From Ignavibacteria bacterium (GTDB lineage: Bacteria; Bacteroidota; Ignavibacteria; Tepidaquicellales; OLB5): a DNA stretch of 32,923 nucleotides. This document shows positions 25,803 through 32,923 of the stretch, piece by piece. The position numbers and the translations under genes were made by a program. The DNA lies in NCBI GenBank assembly GCA_013140565.1, contig JABFSP010000372.1, positions 1-32,923 of the forward strand, in the 5' to 3' direction. Numbering within the stretch: position 1 is the stretch's first letter; every line of letters begins with the position of its first letter. The notes beneath the pieces are model-generated. The model was not told the DNA's origin. It did not search any database and saw only the letters and a list, made by a program, of their open reading frames with translations.

Positions 25803-28800
25803 GTGACAGAGCTTAACGGAACCCCGCGTATAATGGTGGTTGAAGATGAAGGTATAATAGCCCAGGATATCAAGAACTGTCTTGAAGGCTTAGGCTACAT
25901 TGTGCCCGATGTTGTATTCACCGGAAGAGAAGCGATAACCCGGGCGGAAGAACTGCGTCCTGACCTTGTATTGATGGATATTGTTTTAAAGGGTGATATT
26001 GACGGAATTGAAACCGCCGCTGAGATAAGAAAAAAATACAATATCCCTATAGTTTATTTAACGGCATATGAAGATGACCGCACGCTGAAGCGTGCAAAAA
26101 TGACTGAGCCGTTAGGCTATATCTTAAAACCTTTCGAAGAAAGATACCTGCGCTCCAGTATTGAAATGGCGCTTTATAAGCACCAGATGGAAACCAAACT
26201 AAAAGAAAATGAACGCTGGTTAAGCGCTATATTAAAGAGTGTTGGTGATGCTGTTATTGTTACCGATCAGTTTGGCTTTATTAAATTTCTGAATCCGGTA
26301 GCGGAAGCGCTTACCGGGTGGACACTCGAGGAAGTTGCAGGAAAAAGGATATATGAGCTCCTTCATTTATTTGATGAAGATACAAAAGAGCCGATGCAAA
26401 ACCCCATCGAAAGAGTCCTTGCTGAAAACATAGTTATAGGCAGGAGCAACCATACTGTACTTATAGCACGGGATGGCAGGGAAATATCTATTGATCACAG
26501 TTCTTCTCCATTAAGGGATGACAAGGGAAGATTAACAGGCGCCGTTCTTATTATTCAGGATATCACCGAAAGGAAGATATCCGAAACCGCGTTAAGAGAA
26601 AGCGAAACCAAGTTCCGTAACTTATTTGATTACGCCACTGATGCGATATTTGTTCAGTCGCTCAATGGCAGGATAATTTCAGTTAATAACCAGGCAAGCA
26701 AACTTCTGGGTTATTCCAAAGAAGAGCTTGGCAAGATGAGATTTTCGGAGTTGATAAATGAAAATATCATAGATAACACATTTATGATCTATTCATCCCT
26801 TAAAGAAAAGGGAAATTACCAGTTTGAAACCGAGTACAGGCGTAAAGATGGCACATATGTTGATGTAGAGATCAGCATGCGTCTTATAAAAATGCTTGAT
26901 GAGGAAGTAGTTCAGCTGTTTGTAAGGGATATAACTGAACGCAAGCAGGCACAGGAAAAGATCGATATGCTTGCTATGGCCGTTAAAGGAATTTCTGAAT
27001 GTGTGAGCATTACTGACCTTGAAGGTAAAGTAATATTTATAAATGACGCTTTCGAAACGATCTACGGTTACTCCAAAGAAGATATAATAGGTAAGGCAAT
27101 TAATTTTGTAAGAAGCCATAATAATCCGCCGGATATAAATAACGAAATACTTGAACAGACGCAAAAAGGCGGCTGGCAGGGTGAATTACTTAACAGGACA
27201 AAAGATGGCAGGGAGTTCCCGGTATATCTTTCTACATCAATTCTAAGGAATGAAAAAGGTGAACCGGTAGCACATATTGGCATAGCCAGTGATATTACCG
27301 AAAGGAAAAAAGCCGATGAAGCTGTTAAGCAGAGTGAAAAGCGTTTCCAGGATCTCTACGACAGCGCTCCTGATATGTATTTTTCCATTTCACCGACGGG
27401 AAGAGTTAAATCAGTTAATAAGTTTGGCGCCCAGTATCTTGGATATAAAATAGAAGACCTGATTGGCAATGAAGTATGGAAGGTAGTGCACCCGGAAGAC
27501 AGAGACCTTGTAATTGACAGGATAAGCGAGATATTTTCCAAAAAGCTGGAAAGCGCAAAGCTTGAATTCAGAAAGCTGCGCAAAGATGGCAGTGTTATAT
27601 GGGTAAATGAAAGTACAAGATTAATTTCAGATATAAACGGCATCCCACAGGAACTTTTCATTATTTGCCGTGATATAACCCCCAACAAAGAATTCCAGAT
27701 TGCCCTTTTGGAGAGTGAAAAGAAATACCGTAAACTTGCACAGAATTCACCGGTATCGGTTGCAAGATTTTCTATGACCACAAATGATTTTGAATATGCC
27801 AATGATGAGTTTGCTCGCCAGATGGGATGTTCTGTGGAAGAATACAGCCAATTGCCGCGAGAGGAAAAGACCAATATCATTTTCATAGACGACAGGAAGA
27901 AAGTTCAGGAAAACTATGACAAATGGAAAAGAGACGGCTTTAAGGCAATGCTGCATTTTGATTACAGGATACTGAACCTTAAAAAAGAACTTATATGGCT
28001 TGATACATTTATATACGCAGATTTTGATGATTCAGGCAGGGCAGTGATGATGAATGAAATTTGTATTGATATCACCGAACGGAAAAAAGCGGAACTTGCT
28101 ATCCTGGAAAGTGAAAAGAAATACAAGAACCTTGCAGAAAACGCGCCTATTGCGGTTACACGGATAAATGCCGTGACCATGAAATATGAATATGTGAACG
28201 ATGAGTTTACGCGGCAAACCGGCTATAATATGGAAGAGTATAATTCCCTGGATGCGGTTTCACTAAAAGCGATGGCATACCCTGAAGATAGTGAACGTGT
28301 AAAGGATTTCTTTAACAAATGGCGCGATGAAGGTTACAAAGATACACAGCATATAGACTACAGGACTTTTAACAGGCTGGGTGAAGTGATATGGGTGGAT
28401 ACATTCCTGTTTGCCGATTTTGACGAGAACGGAAATATTGCGGCAATTAACCAGATATGTATTGATATCACAGACCAGAAAAAGGCGCAGGAAAAGATTA
28501 TTGAAAATGAGAATAAGTATAAAAACCTGGCAGCCAATGCACCCGTTGCAGTTACAAGGGTAATGCTAAAGAACGGCGCATATGACTTCGTCAATGATGA
28601 GTTCATGAGGCAATCCGGTTATACAATGGATGAGTTTAACCATCTTAATGATACAGATCTTGTTGAAATGATCCATATTGATGACAGGGGAAAAGTATTC
28701 GACTTCTATAAAGATTGGGCTCAGAAAAGATACCAGGCTACCCAGCATATCGATTACCGCATAATAAACAGGAATAAGCAGGTTATATGGCTTGATACAT

Positions 28801-31169
28801 ACTTGTATGCTGAATACGAAAAAACCGGCGAAGCGGTTGCTATAAACCAGATATGTATTGATGTAACCGAAAGAAAAAAAGCTGAAGTTGAGCTTACCGC
28901 AAAAGATAAACAGTTCCGCGCCTTAATTGAAAATATAACCGATCTTATCTCTTTGGTGGATGAGAACGGAAAGATCATTTACGCCAGTCCTTCGGTAACC
29001 AAGATACTTGGCTACGACCCGGATAATTATATTGGCAGGAATATATTCGAGTTCATAAATGAAGAAGATAAACCCTCCGCTGATACACTTTTTAAAGATG
29101 TACTTTCAGAAGAAGGCAAAATTGTAAATAACGTTCAGTTCAGGTTTAAACATTCTGACGGACACTGGATGTGGCATGAAGCTACGGCGCATAATCTGAT
29201 AAATGACCCGGCAATTGCAGCAATTGTCTTCAATTACAGGGATATAACTGAGCGTAAAAAAGCCGAAGAGGAAATTCTGCTGCAGAAATCATACTTCCAG
29301 CAGCTTTTCGAAAATTCACCTGAAGGTATTGTTGTTCTTGATAACCAGGACAGGATACTTAACGCGAATAAAGGTTTTGAAAGAATGTTCCAGTTCAGCG
29401 CTGAAGAAATAAAAGGCAGGACTTTGAATGATATAATAGTACCTGAAAGTATGCTTGAACAGGCTACGCAAATGACCCTGTTTGTGCTTAAGGGCGAGAT
29501 CATTCACAGGGAAACAGAACGCAAACGCAAAGATGGCAGTACGGTCGATGTTTCGGTTCTTGCTTACCCGATCACACTTGAAGAGAACCAGATAGGTGTT
29601 TACGGAATTTACAGCGATATTACAGAACGTAAAGAAACAGAAAAAGCATTAAGGAACAGCGAAGAACGTTACAGGGCTTTTGTAAAACAAAGCACAGAAG
29701 GAATATGGCGTTTCGAGTTCCTTGAGCCTGTTTCTACCAAGCTGCCGGTTGATGAACAGGTTAAAAATGTATTCAGGTACGGTTATCTTGCGGAATGTAA
29801 TGACGTATTCGCTAAAATGTTCGGTTACGAAGCTGCTGCAGATATTGCCGGAGCAAGAATTGGTGAGCTTCTTATTGAATCAGAACCGAAGAACATTGAT
29901 TACATCCGCAAAAGTATTATGAACGGATACAAGATAGATAATGTTGAATCACTTGAAAAAGATAAAGACGGTAAAACAAAGATATTCATGAACAACCTGG
30001 TAGGAATATTGGAAAATGACGCACTTATCAGGATGTGGGGTTCACAGCGTGATATTACTGAATCGAAGAAGGCACAGGAAGAATTAAGTAAAACACAGTT
30101 CAGGCTTGCTACTTTGTTAAAGAACCTGCGGGATGTTGTACTATACGAAACAGGCGGCGGCAAAGAGTTTATGTCTGAAAATGTATATGAAATGCTTGGA
30201 TATGATGCTGAGTTGTTCAATGACCGTGATTTCTTCAGGACAATTACACATCCGGGTGATTGGAAAGCGATTGAAGAGAAAACAAAAGATTGGAACAGGG
30301 GCGGCTCTCTGGGTGTACTTAATCTTGAATTCAGGGTAAGAAGATCCGATGGCAGGTATATATGGGTCGAAGACCATATGATAAAAGTCCGCAATAACGG
30401 TGACTCTCACATGGCGGGAGTGCTTATTAATATTACCGAACATAAGACTACTGAGGAAAAGCTAAAACAGCTAGCTGAAAAACTTTCGCAGTCAAATAAA
30501 GAACTTGAACAGTTCGCATACGTTGCCTCCCATGATCTGCAGGAACCTCTGAGGATGGTTGCAAGTTATATACAGCTTCTGCAAAGAAGGTACAAAGGAA
30601 GTATCAGCGCTGAAGCTGATGAGTTCATAAATTATTCAGTTGATGGTGTTGTCAGAATGAAAACGCTTATCAATGACCTGCTGGCTTATTCCAGGGTAAA
30701 CACAAAAGATGCGCCTCTTGAAGATGTAGATGTAAATAAAATTGTGGCGCAGAATCTGAAAAACCTCTCAGCATCAATACAGGAAACAGGGGCACAGGTA
30801 AATTACGAGAACCTGCCTACAGTCAGGGCCAATACTCTTCAGATCAACCAGTTATTCCAGAACCTGATAAGTAACGCAATCAAGTTCAGGAAGCCGGATG
30901 TTAACCCCGTTGTTAATATTACGGCCAAACACGCCGGTGATGAATGGCTCTTTACAGTTTCTGATAATGGTATTGGTATTGATAAGGAATTCAGCGACAA
31001 GATATTTATCATATTCCAGCGTCTGCATAATAATTCAGAGTATCCCGGAACAGGTATAGGGCTTGCAATATGTAAAAAGATAGTTGAAAAACTGGGCGGT
31101 CACCTGTGGGTTGAATCTGAACCCGGCAAAGGCTCAACATTTACATTTACAATTCCGGATAAAGAATAA
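25803..31169 (+). CDS. REC-(PAS)x~11-HisKA-HATPase_c sensor histidine kinase
   Basis: N-terminal REC (MVVEDEGIIAQDIKN...PDLVLMDIVLKGDIDGIE...YLTAYEDD...GYILKPFEE); eleven PAS/PAC units mostly ending DITERKKAE; HisKA VASHDLQEPLRM; HATPase NLISNAIKF, DNGIGID, GTGIGLAICKKIVE. GTG start. Confidence 0.95.
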   Translation: MTELNGTPRIMVVEDEGIIAQDIKNCLEGLGYIVPDVVFTGREAITRAEELRPDLVLMDIVLKGDIDGIETAAEIRKKYNIPIVYLTAYEDDRTLKRAKMTEPLGYILKPFEERYLRSSIEMALYKHQMETKLKENERWLSAILKSVGDAVIVTDQFGFIKFLNPVAEALTGWTLEEVAGKRIYELLHLFDEDTKEPMQNPIERVLAENIVIGRSNHTVLIARDGREISIDHSSSPLRDDKGRLTGAVLIIQDITERKISETALRESETKFRNLFDYATDAIFVQSLNGRIISVNNQASKLLGYSKEELGKMRFSELINENIIDNTFMIYSSLKEKGNYQFETEYRRKDGTYVDVEISMRLIKMLDEEVVQLFVRDITERKQAQEKIDMLAMAVKGISECVSITDLEGKVIFINDAFETIYGYSKEDIIGKAINFVRSHNNPPDINNEILEQTQKGGWQGELLNRTKDGREFPVYLSTSILRNEKGEPVAHIGIASDITERKKADEAVKQSEKRFQDLYDSAPDMYFSISPTGRVKSVNKFGAQYLGYKIEDLIGNEVWKVVHPEDRDLVIDRISEIFSKKLESAKLEFRKLRKDGSVIWVNESTRLISDINGIPQELFIICRDITPNKEFQIALLESEKKYRKLAQNSPVSVARFSMTTNDFEYANDEFARQMGCSVEEYSQLPREEKTNIIFIDDRKKVQENYDKWKRDGFKAMLHFDYRILNLKKELIWLDTFIYADFDDSGRAVMMNEICIDITERKKAELAILESEKKYKNLAENAPIAVTRINAVTMKYEYVNDEFTRQTGYNMEEYNSLDAVSLKAMAYPEDSERVKDFFNKWRDEGYKDTQHIDYRTFNRLGEVIWVDTFLFADFDENGNIAAINQICIDITDQKKAQEKIIENENKYKNLAANAPVAVTRVMLKNGAYDFVNDEFMRQSGYTMDEFNHLNDTDLVEMIHIDDRGKVFDFYKDWAQKRYQATQHIDYRIINRNKQVIWLDTYLYAEYEKTGEAVAINQICIDVTERKKAEVELTAKDKQFRALIENITDLISLVDENGKIIYASPSVTKILGYDPDNYIGRNIFEFINEEDKPSADTLFKDVLSEEGKIVNNVQFRFKHSDGHWMWHEATAHNLINDPAIAAIVFNYRDITERKKAEEEILLQKSYFQQLFENSPEGIVVLDNQDRILNANKGFERMFQFSAEEIKGRTLNDIIVPESMLEQATQMTLFVLKGEIIHRETERKRKDGSTVDVSVLAYPITLEENQIGVYGIYSDITERKETEKALRNSEERYRAFVKQSTEGIWRFEFLEPVSTKLPVDEQVKNVFRYGYLAECNDVFAKMFGYEAAADIAGARIGELLIESEPKNIDYIRKSIMNGYKIDNVESLEKDKDGKTKIFMNNLVGILENDALIRMWGSQRDITESKKAQEELSKTQFRLATLLKNLRDVVLYETGGGKEFMSENVYEMLGYDAELFNDRDFFRTITHPGDWKAIEEKTKDWNRGGSLGVLNLEFRVRRSDGRYIWVEDHMIKVRNNGDSHMAGVLINITEHKTTEEKLKQLAEKLSQSNKELEQFAYVASHDLQEPLRMVASYIQLLQRRYKGSISAEADEFINYSVDGVVRMKTLINDLLAYSRVNTKDAPLEDVDVNKIVAQNLKNLSASIQETGAQVNYENLPTVRANTLQINQLFQNLISNAIKFRKPDVNPVVNITAKHAGDEWLFTVSDNGIGIDKEFSDKIFIIFQRLHNNSEYPGTGIGLAICKKIVEKLGGHLWVESEPGKGSTFTFTIPDKE
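27711..28898 (+). repeat. Three tandem, collinear PAS-coding units of exactly 396 bp (132 aa) each
   Basis: Unit starts at 27711, 28107, 28503; the next unit begins at 28899. Peptides ESEKKYRKLAQNSPVSVARF / ESEKKYKNLAENAPIAVTRI / ENENKYKNLAANAPVAVTRV. Confidence 0.9.
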
Positions 31170-31284
31170 TTTTTTTGTTTGTTCGTTTTAAGTTTTAGGA
31201 AGGCAGTAACACTAACTCTCTCACCTTGTTGTTGGTTTAGAATTTTGGTATTTTTGAACAGAAATAATGAAATTAAACATATAA

Positions 31285-31722
31285 ATGGACTATATTCCAA
31301 GAAGTTTGCAGGTACTGCTGGTTGAAGATAACGAAGGCGATGTACGCCTTATAAAAGAGGCGTTCAGCGAAAGTAAAATAGATAAAACTTTTTCGGTTGC
31401 CCGTGATGGCGAAGAAGCACTGAATTATTTATATGCCAGGGGAAAGTACGCAGAAAGAACAAAACCCGATATTATTCTGCTGGATATAAATTTACCTAAA
31501 AAGAACGGGTTTGAAATACTTGAAAGCATTAAAAATGATCCTGAACTGAAAAAAATTCCTGTAATTATGCTTAGCAGCTCTAGCTCTGAAGAACATATCA
31601 CCAAATCATATGATCTGAATGCTAACTGTTATGTAACCAAGCCGGTTGATTTTGATGAATACACACAGGCAGTAAAGATAATCGAAGACTTCTGGTTCCA
31701 GATGGCTAAACTGCCCGGTTAG
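31285..31722 (+). CDS. Stand-alone response regulator receiver (Rcp1/CheY-like)
   Basis: VLLVEDNEGDVRLIKEAFSES...PDIILLDINLPKKNGFEILESIKNDPELKKIPVIMLSSS...CYVTKPVDFDEY. Confidence 0.95.
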   Translation: MDYIPRSLQVLLVEDNEGDVRLIKEAFSESKIDKTFSVARDGEEALNYLYARGKYAERTKPDIILLDINLPKKNGFEILESIKNDPELKKIPVIMLSSSSSEEHITKSYDLNANCYVTKPVDFDEYTQAVKIIEDFWFQMAKLPG

Positions 31723-31740
31723 AAAAGGTTTGTTAAAGCA

Positions 31741-31777
31741 AAAGCCCGCTTTGGTTATCCTAAAGCGGGCTTTTTTT
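31741..31777. terminator. Rho-independent terminator between convergent genes
   Basis: AAAGCCCGCTTTGGTTATCCTAAAGCGGGCTTTTTTT. Confidence 0.9.
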
Positions 31778-31799
31778 GTTTCTGTTAATTCTTACTTCT

Positions 31800-32285
31800 T
31801 TAATTCAGCAATTTTTTTACTTCTGTTTCAAACTGCTCGTATGTTTTGTTTCCCATTAATGTCTTAGTCAGTTTGCCTTCTTTGTCGTAAAATCCGGTGT
31901 AGGGAATTTCTCCCTGCCATGATTTATCAACATATGTCATTAACGCTTCAGGGTTGCTGAAGTTACCAAAGTATGAAGTGAAATCAACTCCCTGCTTTTT
32001 TAAGAATGGAAGAAGCTTGGAATCAAAATCAGCCTTGTCATCCAGCGAAACAAATACAAGCACGAATTCTTTATCCTTGTAATCATTATAAAGTTTTACA
32101 AGCTCTGGAAATTCCTTTACGCAGGGCGGGCACCAGGTCGCCCAGAAATTTACAAGAACTACCTTACCTTTTGAACCATCAACAACGGCTTTATACTCAT
32201 CAATACTTGTGATGGTCTTTACTTCCTGCGAGTATGAAAATGAAATCAAAAATAATAATACTATGAGGCTTGTAATAGTTTTCAT
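31800..32285 (-). CDS. Secreted TlpA/ResA-like thioredoxin-fold protein
   Basis: Signal peptide; VVLVNFWATWCPPCVKEFPELVKLY (CPPC active site). Confidence 0.93.
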   Translation of the reverse strand: MKTITSLIVLLFLISFSYSQEVKTITSIDEYKAVVDGSKGKVVLVNFWATWCPPCVKEFPELVKLYNDYKDKEFVLVFVSLDDKADFDSKLLPFLKKQGVDFTSYFGNFSNPEALMTYVDKSWQGEIPYTGFYDKEGKLTKTLMGNKTYEQFETEVKKLLN

Positions 32286-32298
32286 TAATTGGTAATAA

Positions 32299-32889
32299 TT
32301 ATTTTTCTACTCTTTTTATTCCGCAGCCAAATGATTTGGTTTCTTTAACGGATACATCTTTGCCTGATGAAATTTCATCAACTGCGTTTTTCAGGTCATG
32401 TGTGCTCTGCTCTGCGGCAGATTTGTTATCAGATATCCTTCCATGATATAGGACAGATTGATCTTTGCTGATCACAAAAACCTCCGGTGTTCTTGTTGAA
32501 CCGAATATATCAGCAACTACATTGTTGTTATCCTTTAACATTGGAAACGAGTAACCGTTCTTGCTTGCATGTTCTTTCACAACATCAGTACTTTCTGTGT
32601 TGTTGGAATTGATCGCCCATACAGTAAATCCTTTTTCAGTGTATTCCTTAACATAATCATTTATCCTGTCATTGTACGGCTGCACGAACGGACACTCACT
32701 TGACCAGAACATTACTATAACTCCGGCACTGGAATTTTTTAGAGCATCTGATAAATTGTAGTTTTTTCCATCGTAATTGGATATGGAAAAATCTTCAATT
32801 TTATCTCCCGGACCCTTTGTAAAAGCAAACGAATCCAGTGTAAAAGCGAAAATCGCTAAAATCAGGCTTAAAACCACTTTTCTTGTCAA
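32299..32889 (-). CDS. Secreted AhpC/TSA-like redoxin
   Basis: Signal peptide; GVIVMFWSSECPFVQPYNDRINDYVKEYTEKGFTVWAINSN...VFVISKDQSVLYHGRISDN. Confidence 0.88.
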   Translation of the reverse strand: MTRKVVLSLILAIFAFTLDSFAFTKGPGDKIEDFSISNYDGKNYNLSDALKNSSAGVIVMFWSSECPFVQPYNDRINDYVKEYTEKGFTVWAINSNNTESTDVVKEHASKNGYSFPMLKDNNNVVADIFGSTRTPEVFVISKDQSVLYHGRISDNKSAAEQSTHDLKNAVDEISSGKDVSVKETKSFGCGIKRVEK

Positions 32890-32923
32890 TATATCCTCCT
32901 GTTATTTTTAATAAGTATTACAA

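Noticed and set aside
25674-25818. Open frame FVKRFILLGKKAEKRCQNDIKIEPVERVLKYIRNIEKKYAAERGCLSDRA upstream of the kinase
   Set aside because: Protein-like, but lacks a credible start codon and RBS and overlaps the kinase GTG start in another frame; could be a decayed remnant, not supportable.
26793-30443. Many antisense ORFs (e.g. 27356-27886, 29900-30394) opposite the PAS kinase
   Set aside because: Long coding sequence of biased composition gives open antisense frames; compositions are Ser/Phe/Ile-rich with no recognisable motifs, and the sense strand is unambiguously coding.

Overview
The window looks like a stretch of ordinary chromosome from a low-GC Bacteroidota/Ignavibacteria-type bacterium. 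The evidence is several proteins ending in a type IX secretion (T9SS) sorting domain of the form 'NFPNPFNPVT...GvYFYK...KKMxLvK'. Recognisable genes are lipB, an SLT/LysM murein transglycosylase, two GNAT acetyltransferases, a livJ-livH-like pair, DUF1801, a PaaI-like thioesterase, a YkuE-like metallophosphoesterase, YqgE/AlgH, an ECF sigma with an RskA-like anti-sigma, a VOC protein, NUDIX, GT4, a 1788-aa REC-(PAS)~11-HisKA-HATPase kinase with a stand-alone response regulator, and two thioredoxin-fold proteins. The most interesting signal is three divergent paralogs of an apparently uncharacterised ~490-aa helical protein (4551-5999, 12357-13835, 17497-18957, all minus strand). They share an N-terminal 'LKTlS..El..F.rFv.SPyFn.......L...lk..yP.f....l.KE.vf..LfPgk.f.d..lr...s.L..La.eFL' motif and a C-terminal 'WLlkK..El' motif. 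Each is encoded head-to-head with a secreted protein gene or cluster (Asp-box/beta-propeller and T9SS cargo). Other notable signals are three tandem PAS units with an exact 396-bp period, a nested hairpin that could sequester a ribosome-binding site, a perfect 15-bp hairpin spanning a stop codon between convergent genes, related palindromes flanking a two-gene unit, and a ~38-bp direct repeat between small ORFs at the left edge. No CRISPR array, rRNA, tRNA or transposase was seen. All family calls come from reading motifs; no database search was run.
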